Source: Caldifarciminota bacterium (GTDB taxonomy: Bacteria; Hydrothermota; Tepidihabitantia; B3-TA06). Taken from it: DNA of 38,983 bases. Location of the stretch: contig JAFGSK010000043.1 of NCBI GenBank assembly GCA_016934635.1, positions 1 to 38,983 of the forward strand, read 5' to 3'. Under the pieces are notes generated by a model that saw nothing but the letters and a program-made list of their open reading frames with translations, had not been told where the DNA came from and did no database searches. The position numbers were made by a program, and so were the translations under genes. Positions 8,159 to 17,200 of this stretch are shown here, piece after piece. How positions within the stretch are numbered: the first letter of the stretch is position 1; every line of letters begins with the position of its first letter.

Positions 8159-8273
8159 CAATCAAGATGTTTGTATTATATCATTGTACGACTTTCGGAT
8201 TATCCTCGTGATATTTACGTTCTTTTTAGGGCAGACAAATCGAGTGACTATATAACTCACCTGACTCGCATGC

Positions 8274-8301
8274 TTGACAAACCCAGGCAGCTTGGTAAAA
8301 T
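8274..8301 (+). promoter_or_regulatory. Promoter of tRNA-Glu
   Basis: TTGACA at 8274-8279 and TAAAAT at 8296-8301, spacer 16 bp; the tRNA begins ten bases after the -10 box. Confidence 0.75.
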
Positions 8302-8311
8302 ACCACCCTTA

Positions 8312-8386
8312 GGCCCTATCGTCTAGTCTGGCCCAGGACACCTGGTTCTCAGCCAGGAGACTGGGGTTCGAATCCCCATAGGGCTA
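8312..8386 (+). tRNA. tRNA-Glu (anticodon CTC)
   Basis: Acceptor arm GGCCCTA pairs with TAGGGCT (terminal G-T pair). The anticodon stem is CCTGG/CCAGG with loop TTCTCAG, so the anticodon is CTC (codon GAG). The T arm TGGGG/CCCCA encloses TTCGAAT. The 3' CCA is not encoded. Confidence 0.95.
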
Positions 8387-8493
8387 CTAAACTCCCAAAG
8401 GATACTCAAGTATTGATAGCCTCACTCAAATCGCTTTTTCCAAACCCTTGGACTTCCTGTAGTGGGACTCGTGATCGAAGAAGGTGAGAAGAC

Positions 8494-8521
8494 TTGACTT
8501 CGATAATTCTTTTTCTATATT
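8494..8521 (+). promoter_or_regulatory. Promoter of the VCBS-repeat protein gene
   Basis: TTGACT at 8494-8499 and TATATT at 8516-8521, spacer 16 bp, 34 bases before the ATG at 8556. Confidence 0.65.
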
Positions 8522-8555
8522 TAAACGTTAACCAATAAGCGTAAGGGAGGAACGC

Positions 8556-10541
8556 ATGTTTTTCTTCGTACTAATAAGCCTGGTCAATACGCCCGGACAA
8601 TGGAGGTGGGTTGACGAAACCGAACGCATAAGTATGGGCCTTTCGTTTAATCCTTATGTTGTTTTCTCAGATTCTCAAACAGAAGATATTGTGTTTACTG
8701 ATCTTGATCTAGACGGTGATGAAGATATGCTTAGATGCGATATAAACGGTAAGAGCTACAGCCAACCTCTCGAGGTTTTTGAGAATTTCTTAACAACTAC
8801 AGGACGTCAATGGAGGCTTAATCAGACCCTCATTGATGGGATTGCACCGGCCACACAGGCATCCTCGCTGGGATCAGGCAATCTGAATGCTGATGGAAGA
8901 GAGGAATTACTCATCTTGTCTAGCAATTCGGAGTCCGTATTCGTAAACATTGGAGAACCCGGGTACCCTTTGTGGATACCCGACTCAACGCTACTGGGCG
9001 GACTTCGGGTTTGCGAACCCGACTTTGCAGATATAGACGAAGACGGAGACCTCGATATGCTGTGCAATGGTCCTAGGTTTTACTGGAACCGAGGCACACC
9101 TCAACACCCATCGTGGGTGGCAGATACTTCTTATTTAGGTAGCTTGAATGCCTTGAGTATGGCTAACCAACAGCCAACCTGGATTGACTGGGATCAAGAT
9201 GGGATATGGGATCTATTCACAACTGGACAAATTGCCTATGCAGATCCACCACCTATGCCCGGGGCAATAATTTTACACCGCAACAACGGTACAGCGGTGT
9301 ACCCGGAATGGACTCATGAGTGTATTTACGAATGGTATATACCAGGTTGCGTATCGCTTAACGATTGGAACAACGACGGTGTAATTGATTTTCTAATCCA
9401 GGGGAATGAATACGAAGGAGGCTATCAATACTATCCAGGTGAACTCATTCAAGATAGTCCTTCGTATGACTTTCTTCGACCTGCAGGTATCTGGGGTGGA
9501 ATCTTGGGGACCTACCCATCGGCTGCAGATATCAACGGCACCGGTACACCTGAGTTAGTATTAAGTGAAGTCGAGCATCATTGGGGCTTAGAGGGTGCAG
9601 CAGAGATTGTAGATTATTTTTTCCCACATTACCGTCGCTACTCCTTAGACGAAAAGGGAACGTATTGGAAACGCGATGCTCACGGTTATTCGTGGTTCGA
9701 AGGTAGCGCCAACGGTTATATCCAGTATGCTGATTTCGGCAACGACGGACGCGTTGACTACGTGCTAAATTTTAATGGCCTCAACACCCTGTATCGCAAC
9801 CAGGGAAGTAAGTATGAACCCGAATGGATAAGAGATGATAGCGCTTTTAAGAAACTACCTTACCTTTTCCCATCCTGCTTCATCGACATATACGGGAATG
9901 CAAGGCATAGCGCCATAGGTATATCTGAAGATGGGGTACTGATCGGCTGCCTCAACACACGCCCCGACGACGAACCACAATACGAGAGAAACGACAATAT
10001 CATAACAGGTCTGGAAGGATTAATGGTCTCCTATATGTCCTCAGGTGATTTGAATAACGATGGTCGTTGTGATCTAGCCGTGAATACAACGGAAGGCGAG
10101 CTCATCGCATTCTTCAATACCGGGCATAACGAACCTCGCTGGGAAAAGCACACCGAGGTGTTTGACGGTATCCAAAGCGGCAACCCTGCATTGTTTGACA
10201 TGGATGATGACGGAGATCTGGATTTATTCATTGTCCAGGACGGCAGGTTGCATTACTACCGGAACGCCTCGGATGAGCCGGGAGCTTTCGAATCACCCAC
10301 CCATACTCCAGAAGTGCGGGTAATACTTGTCGGGCACGAAGCGGAGATACGCCTGAGTCTTGACGTATCCTGCAAGGCTTATCTGGCGGTTTACAACGTC
10401 CTGGGTCAACGAATGGCGAAGCAAAGCCAAAAACCTTCCGAAGGTGAGGTTCGATTCCGGATATCGCAAAGACCAGGGGTTTATTTCTACCGGATAGTCG
10501 CCGATAAAGAGAATTTAATAGGCAAGATAGTTTTGTACTGA
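8556..10541 (+). CDS. Secreted FG-GAP/VCBS repeat protein with sorting tail
   Basis: A 661-aa exported protein built from FG-GAP/VCBS-like repeats, each with an Asp-rich calcium-binding loop. Visible copies include DLDLDGDEDM, DIDEDGDLDM, DWDQDGIWDL, DWNNDGVIDF, DFGNDGRVDY, DLNNDGRCDL and DMDDDGDLDL; one copy (DINGTGTPEL) is degenerate. These repeats fold into an integrin-alpha-like propeller and bind Ca2+ in the family. The N-terminus is only a short hydrophobic stretch (MFFFVLISLV). The last 80 residues are a sorting tail (YNVLGQRMAK, RPGVYFYRI, ending IGKIVLY). GGAGG precedes the ATG. It is transcribed alone from a promoter at 8494-8521. Ligand unknown. Confidence 0.85.
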   Translation: MFFFVLISLVNTPGQWRWVDETERISMGLSFNPYVVFSDSQTEDIVFTDLDLDGDEDMLRCDINGKSYSQPLEVFENFLTTTGRQWRLNQTLIDGIAPATQASSLGSGNLNADGREELLILSSNSESVFVNIGEPGYPLWIPDSTLLGGLRVCEPDFADIDEDGDLDMLCNGPRFYWNRGTPQHPSWVADTSYLGSLNALSMANQQPTWIDWDQDGIWDLFTTGQIAYADPPPMPGAIILHRNNGTAVYPEWTHECIYEWYIPGCVSLNDWNNDGVIDFLIQGNEYEGGYQYYPGELIQDSPSYDFLRPAGIWGGILGTYPSAADINGTGTPELVLSEVEHHWGLEGAAEIVDYFFPHYRRYSLDEKGTYWKRDAHGYSWFEGSANGYIQYADFGNDGRVDYVLNFNGLNTLYRNQGSKYEPEWIRDDSAFKKLPYLFPSCFIDIYGNARHSAIGISEDGVLIGCLNTRPDDEPQYERNDNIITGLEGLMVSYMSSGDLNNDGRCDLAVNTTEGELIAFFNTGHNEPRWEKHTEVFDGIQSGNPALFDMDDDGDLDLFIVQDGRLHYYRNASDEPGAFESPTHTPEVRVILVGHEAEIRLSLDVSCKAYLAVYNVLGQRMAKQSQKPSEGEVRFRISQRPGVYFYRIVADKENLIGKIVLY

Positions 10542-10556
10542 CCAGTTCAAATTGAG

Positions 10557-10582
10557 TAAGGACGGACAAAAGTCAGTCCTTA
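10557..10582 (+). terminator. Hairpin after the VCBS gene, no T-run
   Basis: TAAGGAC pairs with GTCCTTA, then a G/A mismatch, then GAC with GTC around an AAAA loop. It lies 15 bases after the stop. No T-run follows, so it may protect the 3' end or terminate by another route. Confidence 0.5.
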
Positions 10583-10653
10583 TGGGTTAACTATCAACCG
10601 AAAAAGAACATCGATTCTATCAATTTAGTTAATCTAATTAACAGTCAAAGGAC

Positions 10654-10681
10654 TTGACAACTTCCCAATCGAGACTATAAT
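10654..10681 (+). promoter_or_regulatory. Distal promoter of the efflux operon region
   Basis: TTGACA (10654-10659) and perfect TATAAT (10676-10681), spacer 16 bp. A perfect inverted repeat GTTAAT-CTA-ATTAAC (10628-10642) lies 11 bp upstream of the -35 box. The transcript would start close to a 13-codon mini-ORF and then run about 230 bases to the first gene of the efflux operon. Confidence 0.75.
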
Positions 10682-10687
10682 TACGAC

Positions 10688-10729
10688 ATGCTGACCCTAG
10701 GGTCAGTGAGAATTTCTGAAAGGTTGTGA
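10688..10729 (+). other. Possible leaderless 13-codon mini-ORF
   Basis: The ATG is six bases after the -10 box, so the predicted mRNA starts at or next to it. The frame encodes MLTLGSVRISERL and ends in TGA. A 16-bp palindrome lies inside it. Translation is unproven; a chance ORF remains possible. Confidence 0.3.
10691..10706. promoter_or_regulatory. Perfect 16-bp palindrome, candidate operator
   Basis: CTGACCCT followed by AGGGTCAG, placed just downstream of the predicted start of the 10654 promoter. It shares the half-site CTGACC/GGTCAG with the palindrome at 10869-10882, but with a 4-bp gap between half-sites instead of none. Confidence 0.55.
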
Positions 10730-10865
10730 TAAGATTATAGGGATTCGACAATCAAGTGAGGGACTGAGGCGAAAATTGATCGGGGGAAAGAATAACGCCC
10801 CTAAATTGTTATCTTCAAGATCAGGGCAAATGGACTGGTGGGTTCCGAGAGATTTAGTTAGTGAT

Positions 10866-10882
10866 TATACTGACCGGTCAGT
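10866..10882. promoter_or_regulatory. TetR-type operator overlapping a -10 box
   Basis: ACTGACCGGTCAGT (10869-10882) is a perfect 14-bp palindrome of a form typical for TetR-family operators. It overlaps TATACT (10866-10871), a likely -10 box with a weak -35 (TTCCGA at 10843). The TetR gene is the second gene of the operon that follows, so autorepression is the simplest reading (inference). Confidence 0.7.
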
Positions 10883-10922
10883 CAATTTATGAAATGACAG
10901 TAATGTAATAAGGAGAGTGCCG

Positions 10923-11510
10923 ATGAGTTTTTTACTTGCAAGCTGTCTGTTCGGTATCGGATTTGAGGCAGGCGGCGGATTGACGTTCGAGATACCCAGA
11001 GGGGCTGACATTGAAGACTATACCCCGGTTCTATCCTGGGGGGCAGAGGCAGGGATAAGAGACGTGTTACCTGGAATAGGATTCGATCTCGGGATACGGT
11101 GCTTCGGAGTGGAGTATGAGGACCGTTTCGACACATCCTGGCAGGTTCGCCGCTGGGAAGGGTATTTCTTCGATGCCTCCACCTTATTCGAGTCATGGCC
11201 TTATTTAAAAGGCCCTGTAGGTTTGCGTTTAAGGGCTGGCGGTTCCTGGGTACCCTGGAAGTGGTATGAGGACGGTGACCTAATACCTATAATACCAGAG
11301 GACACTACTCATGATACAACGCATATGAGGGCCTCGGACTTTGGAATCCTTCTAGGAGTCTCTGTCATGTACAGGCCTGTTCCATTCATCATTATAGAAG
11401 CTGGTCTTAATCATCGTCATGTTCTGTCACTTGATACCGATAAGTACGGTGATGCGGACGTAGATGAACGTTTTCTGGAGGCTTACGTTGGTGCAAGAGC
11501 AAGATTCTGA
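10923..11510 (+). CDS. Small outer-membrane beta-barrel-like protein, first gene of efflux operon
   Basis: About 195 aa. The ATG at 10923 is preferred over the GTG at 10917 because AGGAG (10911-10915) is then seven bases away. A short hydrophobic, Gly-rich N-terminus (MSFLLASCLFGIGFEAGGG) is followed by alternating strands such as GLRLRAGGSWV and GVSVMYRPVPFIIIEAGL. The protein ends in GARARF; a terminal Phe is the usual signal for assembly of outer-membrane barrels. No homologous family is recognised with certainty, and its link to efflux comes from position only. Its last 20 bases overlap the start of the TetR gene. Confidence 0.75.
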   Translation: MSFLLASCLFGIGFEAGGGLTFEIPRGADIEDYTPVLSWGAEAGIRDVLPGIGFDLGIRCFGVEYEDRFDTSWQVRRWEGYFFDASTLFESWPYLKGPVGLRLRAGGSWVPWKWYEDGDLIPIIPEDTTHDTTHMRASDFGILLGVSVMYRPVPFIIIEAGLNHRHVLSLDTDKYGDADVDERFLEAYVGARARF

Positions 11511-12093
11511 GAAAAGTCGAATAATCCTTGAGGCTGCCGCAAGACTCATGCAGCACAAGAGCTTCAAGGATTTGTCGATGGATGAGTTGGCTCAGGAAGC
11601 AGGGGTAGCCAAAGGAACACTTTACCTATACTTCCGCAGCAAGGGAGACATATACCTCACCTTACTCGTTGAGGGTGTAAGAAGACTTACAGAACTCGTT
11701 GGCAACGTCGCAGGTGATAAAAAAACTACTGCCCGCGACAAACTCGAATCGATCCTTGATACGAGTCTAAGGTTCATGAAGGAAAGTCCTCTTTTCGGTA
11801 ATATACCTATTCTTGCCTTGCCCGGAGCTACTCCTGAAGAAATAGAGGAAGGGATCAGACAGGATTTTTTCCCGAAGCTTGAGCAGGTCAAGAAGAGTCT
11901 GGCTTCTATTTTCAAGCAGGGTACTAGGAACAGAGAGTTCCGCAAACTCGATCCAAAAAGATTAGCCGGAGTTTTCCTGCATCTACTTGAATACTGCTTC
12001 GTTCATTCACTTCTACTGGCAGACCATCCAACCGAACCTGAAATCGAAATAGCTTTTGTCAAGGACTTTTTCTTCAAGGGGATACTATCTTGA
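11491..12093 (+). CDS. TetR/AcrR-family transcriptional regulator
   Basis: About 200 aa. The N-terminal TetR DNA-binding domain is clear: RIILEAAARLMQHKSFKDLS, then the helix-turn-helix MDELAQEAGVAKGTLYLYF and the RSKGDIY that follows. The C-terminal part is the variable ligand-binding/dimer domain. Start choice: GTG at 11491 (or TTG at 11488) with GGAGG at 11477-11481; the ATG at 11464 would add nine residues read from the previous gene's frame and lacks a ribosome site. It should bind the CTGACC-type palindromes upstream and repress the operon until a ligand binds. Its TGA overlaps the TTG start of the TolC gene. Confidence 0.9.
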   Translation: MQEQDSEKSRIILEAAARLMQHKSFKDLSMDELAQEAGVAKGTLYLYFRSKGDIYLTLLVEGVRRLTELVGNVAGDKKTTARDKLESILDTSLRFMKESPLFGNIPILALPGATPEEIEEGIRQDFFPKLEQVKKSLASIFKQGTRNREFRKLDPKRLAGVFLHLLEYCFVHSLLLADHPTEPEIEIAFVKDFFFKGILS

Positions 12094-13358
12094 GTGTATT
12101 AATAATCGCATTACTGGCAGTACCAGACACACTTAACCTCTCCCTAGACGAAGCAATGGAAAGGGCTTATCGTGAAGCTCCTGAAATAAGGCTTACCCAG
12201 GTTGAAATCGAGCAGGCAGAGCTTGGGAAATTAAAGGCTGCTTCGGAGTTTTTCCCTAAGATTTCGGCTGAGGCGGGATTGGTGAGGTTAAGCGAGATAC
12301 CCAGGTTCAGCCTCGAACCTCTTGGTTACGATATGGAAATATTCCTGGGCGAAGAGCATTCCGAGCAGATCTCGTTCGGGATTGAACTTCCCTTATGGAC
12401 GTATGGCCGCAGGCTGCAAGGATATGCACTTGCAGACCAGGGGGTCGAGCTTGCACGCCTGGATTCTTCAGAAGTTCAAAGGACGCTCTGTGTAAATGTA
12501 ACTGAGCTTTATGCTAACATCCGTGCACTGGAGGAAGCACAGTATCTTACGCTCGCTGCCCAGCGAAACGCCTCAAGACATCTTGCGAATATTAAAGAGA
12601 AATACGACCAGGGTCTGGTTTCCCATCTTGACCTCCTGCAGGCGGAAACCAAGGAAGCTGAGATAGTTCCTGAACTGACAGACATTACCGAACAGGTTAA
12701 GATGTTGAAGGCTCGTTTAGGGATCCTTTTGAATATCGGTCCTGATACGGTTCTCGTATTAGATCAGAGTTTAGAAGTCCCGGATTCTTTTTCAACGTTT
12801 TATTCCCTTGAGAAGGTTCTTTCACAACGTCCGGCCTGGCAACAGATTCAACTCGGTAAGGAGATGGTAGATAGACAGATAAAAATCAAGCAGCGTGAGG
12901 TTCTACCTGTACTAGGTGTAGGAGCGGAGTATAAAGCAGAACGTTCGTTCATGACTAACGGGGAGTGGAACACAGACTGGTCATATACAATAGGCGCCCA
13001 GGTTCCCATATTCAATGGTTTTGCAGGTTATGCCGAGGTTCAAAGACTCGAAAAGGAACTCGTAAAACTCAACATCCAGGCAGAAGTCCTGAGTTCCCAG
13101 GTGCGTTTCGAACTCACCGAGGCGGAGGGTGAATTAAAGATTGCATATGCCAGACTCGAGGCGGCGAGGAAGAAGGAGAATGAAATGACCGAACTGTTGC
13201 GAACAGTAAGAAGAAGAACAGCCGAAGGTCTCGCCTCGGATGTGGACCTTCTGGATGCAGAACTAGGGTTGCGTAAGGCACAGACCGACAGGGTGATGGC
13301 TGAGCGCGATGTTATAGTAACGTATGTAAAATTCCAAAGCGTTGTTGGAGGTTTTTAA
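12090..13358 (+). CDS. TolC-family outer-membrane efflux channel
   Basis: 422 aa, the outer-membrane channel of the tripartite pump. It starts at a TTG that overlaps the TetR stop (TTGA), with AAGGGGA about seven bases upstream; the short leader VLIIALLAVPDTLNL fits a signal peptide. Two TolC repeats are visible: LSLDEAMERAYREAPEIRLTQ at the start, and the long helix pairs ending YDQGLVSHLDLLQAE (about residue 180) and RTAEGLASDVDLLDAE (about residue 385), the two symmetric G-L/V-x-x-x-D-L-L motifs of the family. The ATG of the adaptor gene overlaps the stop (TAATG), so translation is coupled. Confidence 0.92.
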   Translation: MSVLIIALLAVPDTLNLSLDEAMERAYREAPEIRLTQVEIEQAELGKLKAASEFFPKISAEAGLVRLSEIPRFSLEPLGYDMEIFLGEEHSEQISFGIELPLWTYGRRLQGYALADQGVELARLDSSEVQRTLCVNVTELYANIRALEEAQYLTLAAQRNASRHLANIKEKYDQGLVSHLDLLQAETKEAEIVPELTDITEQVKMLKARLGILLNIGPDTVLVLDQSLEVPDSFSTFYSLEKVLSQRPAWQQIQLGKEMVDRQIKIKQREVLPVLGVGAEYKAERSFMTNGEWNTDWSYTIGAQVPIFNGFAGYAEVQRLEKELVKLNIQAEVLSSQVRFELTEAEGELKIAYARLEAARKKENEMTELLRTVRRRTAEGLASDVDLLDAELGLRKAQTDRVMAERDVIVTYVKFQSVVGGF

Positions 13359-14227
13359 TGAAAGGCGCCGCAAAATGGATACTTACCGCAGTCGGTGTAA
13401 TAGCGGTAGGCGTAATTATATACCTCTTCTTACCCAAAAAGGGTAAAGTAATAAAAGAACCACCGCCTCTGGTCGAAGTTACGGCCGTTGATACTCAAAC
13501 GGTGACTCGAAGTGTCGATCTCATTGGCTACATTGCGCCCGTGCGCCAGACTGCCGCGGTATCGCGTGCATACGGAAAGGTCACTTCAATAAATGTTACC
13601 GAAGGTCAGGAAGTATACAAAAACCAGGTTCTCATGACCCTTCAACCCGAGGAGGTCGGGCTTGAGTACAAACCCCAGCCTGTGAAAGCCCCTATCTCCG
13701 GGGTGGTGGCTGAGGTAATGGTTCGGGAAGGAGAACCGGTCCAGCAAGGTTCGCCTGTCGTTGCGATCATCGACCCTGCGAAAATAGAGGTGGAACTGGC
13801 CGTTGCAGGTGAATATTACAACGACATACAGACCTCTGACCAGGCTTATCTCGTGGTTAATTCCGATACCATACCCGCCCGGATTAAATCCAAATCTCCA
13901 ATTGTCGACCCGATGACCCGTACCTTCGGACTGACCCTTACCCCAAATGGAACCTCTCCTCATTTTGTTTCCGGTTTATCGGTCACCGTAAGGCTAATAC
14001 TCGACGAAAGACCGTCGGTCTTGGCGATCCCTAACTCCGCAATTTCGGACGCAAAGGTCATCGTTGTTTCACGAGACTCCGTGGTCGAATACCGAAACCT
14101 GATCCTTGGGCTTTCAGGGGTAGAAAAAACTCAAATACTGGAAGGTATAAACGCCGGTGAATGGATTGTAACCTTCGGTGGACAGAATCTGGTCTCCGGC
14201 CAGAGGGTAAGGGTGGCCCTGAAATGA
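13358..14227 (+). CDS. Periplasmic adaptor (MFP/HlyD family) without the alpha-helical hairpin
   Basis: 289 aa. The inner-membrane anchor is residues 7-25. The lipoyl half-motifs are at about 69-96 (VTSINVTEGQEVYKNQVLMT) and 109-138 (VKAPISGVVAEVMVREGEPV). They are joined by only about 12 residues (EEVGLEYKPQP), where most adaptors carry a 50-residue or longer coiled-coil hairpin. Beta-barrel and membrane-proximal domains follow (PARIKSKSPIVDPMTRTFG; LAIPNSAIS). The adaptor should bridge the RND pump and the TolC channel; absence of the hairpin suggests a docking mode like that of the Borrelia BesA type. Its TGA overlaps the next ATG (ATGA). Confidence 0.92.
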   Translation: MKGAAKWILTAVGVIAVGVIIYLFLPKKGKVIKEPPPLVEVTAVDTQTVTRSVDLIGYIAPVRQTAAVSRAYGKVTSINVTEGQEVYKNQVLMTLQPEEVGLEYKPQPVKAPISGVVAEVMVREGEPVQQGSPVVAIIDPAKIEVELAVAGEYYNDIQTSDQAYLVVNSDTIPARIKSKSPIVDPMTRTFGLTLTPNGTSPHFVSGLSVTVRLILDERPSVLAIPNSAISDAKVIVVSRDSVVEYRNLILGLSGVEKTQILEGINAGEWIVTFGGQNLVSGQRVRVALK

Positions 14228-17200
14228 ATCTTTATTCTTTCAGTGTAAAACACCCGTACGTTGTCTTTGCGGTTCTCGTAGCAATTGTTATCTTCGGGGG
14301 AATCTCCCTTTCCCGACTTCCAGTAGACCTCCTTCCCGATGTAAATCTTCCCTCAATGATTATAATGATTCCCTATCCTGGGGCAGGCCCTGAGGAGGTC
14401 GAAAAGAACGTAGTAGATGAAGCAGAACGATGGCTGGGAACGATCTCAGGTCTTGACGAAATAAACTCCGATGCATCGGATAATCTCGCGTTCATTAATC
14501 TGTCCTTTGATGCTGGAGTAGATCCTGACATGATCTCGATAGACGTGAGGGACAAGCTTGACATTGCACTGGCCTGGGCACCGGAAGAAGTCGAGGACCC
14601 GACGATAATACAACTCGATGCCTCGCTTCTACCGCAGATGATGGTCGGCGTTTCCGGAGGATCTGACGCTATCCAGAACCGAGAAGTTGCACGGGATTTG
14701 GGCAAGCGCCTTCAGCGCATCCGTAACGTGGCTGCTGCGGACGTAATCGGTGGTGAGGAACGCGAGATACTCGTCTCGATTGACAGGCGCAAACTCACCA
14801 CCTACGGCATCCACCCTTCTCATATAGAAGGTCTGCTTGCAGCCCACAATCTAAACTATCCTTTAGGCAATATCACCGAACAGGGCAAGGAACTCGAACT
14901 CAGACTCATTGCCGAGTACGAGGACCTATCCGAGCTTGAGCGGACAATCGTCGGTTCAAAGGGCGACATGCCGGTATACCTGGGTGACATTGCACGGGTT
15001 CGATGGTCGAAAACCGACGAGAACGCCTCGTTTACCGTTAACGGTGTTCCCGGGGTTTCGATAATGGTTCAGAAGACCTCGGGTGCGAACACTATTCAGC
15101 TTTCAAAACAACTTAACGAAGCAATTGAGGAAATTAAAAGGGGACTGCCTTCCGGGATGGAAATAACCGTTCTTTATGACTCTGCACGGTTCGTGAAATC
15201 TTCACTGAACAGCACCTTCTGGAACCTTCTTGCCGGCGCGATTCTGGCGGCATTGGTTTTGTTTCTGTTCCTCGGTCGTTTCCGGAGAACCGCCTTCGTG
15301 GGCGCTGCAATCCCCTTGTCGGTATTCATAGCCCTCGTCGGCATCGAACTCGCCGGGTTCAAGATAGATATACTCTCACTTGCAGGTTTCACCGTGGCTA
15401 TCGGAATGGTGGTTGACGCCTCAATTGTCGTGTTCGAGTCTATCCACCGGCACAACATCCTTGGTCTTGCACCTATCCAAGCGGCTGTAACCGGAACCAA
15501 GGAGGTCGGAGGTGCCATCTTTGCTTCTACTTTGACGACCGTGGCGGTTTTCGTTCCTTTGCTGTTCCTTAAAGGATTCGTTTCCATACTTTTCCAGGAG
15601 TTCTCGTGGGTGTTGATCCTAACCTTAAGCGCATCCCTTCTGGTTGCCTTAACGTTCATCCCCATGGCCGCATCTAGATTCATGAAGGCCGAGGCGAAAC
15701 CGACAAAGATAAGTCAATATTTTGAGAAGGGCTATAAGTGGATTGAGAATCTTTACGAGAAGTTCCTTTCATGGACACTCAGACACCGTGCATACGCCAT
15801 CTTCCTGGGTTCATCCCTTTTCCTGCTCTCAGTGTTTGCAATGGTGTTTTACCAGAAGGACTTCTTTCCTGCGATGGATCGCGGCGAAGTTACGGTGGAC
15901 ATAACCGCACAGGCAGGTACCTCCTTAGATGAAATGAAAAAACGTGTCGGAGAGTTTGAGAAGCTCATTATGGACAGTATTCCGGAGCTTGAACTGATGC
16001 AGACAACCATCGGGGCAGGAGAAGGCGGTCTTTCGAGCGTAAAAGGGGTTTCAGGCAAAAACGCACAGATCATGCTATATCTCGTAAAGAAAACCCAACG
16101 AAGGCGTACGTCAAAGGAAGTCGAGGATTGGCTGCGTGATCAGGCAAATAACATGCCTGGATTGGAGATTACACCTGCCGCTCAGACCCTCGGTTCAATC
16201 GCATTCGGCGCAGAGGACATCGCTCTCGGCGGGACAACGCCGATCGTTATCGAGATCGAAGGATACGATTTAGACAAGGCTGACAGTGTGGGTCTGATGC
16301 TTGCAGATTCCTTAAGATACATACCAGGGCTGGTTGACGTCCGGACATCTGCTGAAGACAGAAGGCCCGGGTACTCCTTCAGAATCAGAAGGGACCTGGC
16401 GTCACGCTTCGGTATAACTCCTTACGAACTTGGCAAGATTTTAAGGACAGAGCTTGCAGGTGCGGTTGCTACTACTTATCGGGTCGAGGGAGACGAGTTC
16501 AACGTAAGGGTCCGTCTGGCCGCTGAGGACCGCTCGACAATGTCAAAGATAGAGTCGCTTGAGATATCCACCCCTGTGGGAATGGTTCCACTTTCCAACA
16601 TGGTCACAATAGAACGCACTTCCTCACCCTCGGCAATACATCACAAGGGAACGAACCGTATACGCTCGGTCGGAGCAAACCTCAAGGACAGGGACCTGGG
16701 GTCGGCTTCAGCCGACGTTCAGGCTCTGTTAAAAAGGATCGAGCCCTCTATACCCGCAGGTATAAAAATTCAACTGACCGGCGGATTCACCGAGATGAGC
16801 GAGTCGTTTTCCGACCTGTGGTGGGTTATTCTCATGGCCGCGATCCTTGTTTACCTTATTATGATGGCCCAGTTCGGTTCGTTCAGGTTTCCGTTCATAA
16901 TAATGTTTACCCTTCCATTAGCCTTGATAGGCGGAATAGGGATGCTGATTATCACAGGGACTTCACTCAATACCTTCAGTCTGCTCGGGTTTATCGTGCT
17001 CGTTGGAGTAGTGGTCAATAACGGAATTATACTCATCGACTATACCAACCAGTTGAGAATAAACCAGGGTATGGGGCTTGAGGAAGCCCTGAGGGTGGCG
17101 GGTAAGGTGCGAATGCGGCCAGTATTGATGACAGCCTTTACGACCGTTTTCGGGCTTCTGCCCATGGCAATAGGCATCGGTGAAGGTACCGAGCTAACAA

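Noticed and set aside
15174..15683. Minus-strand 169-aa frame inside the RND gene, and a similar one at 17489-17992
   Set aside because: Both are antisense to well supported genes and have low-complexity, Arg/Thr-rich products typical of shadow frames.
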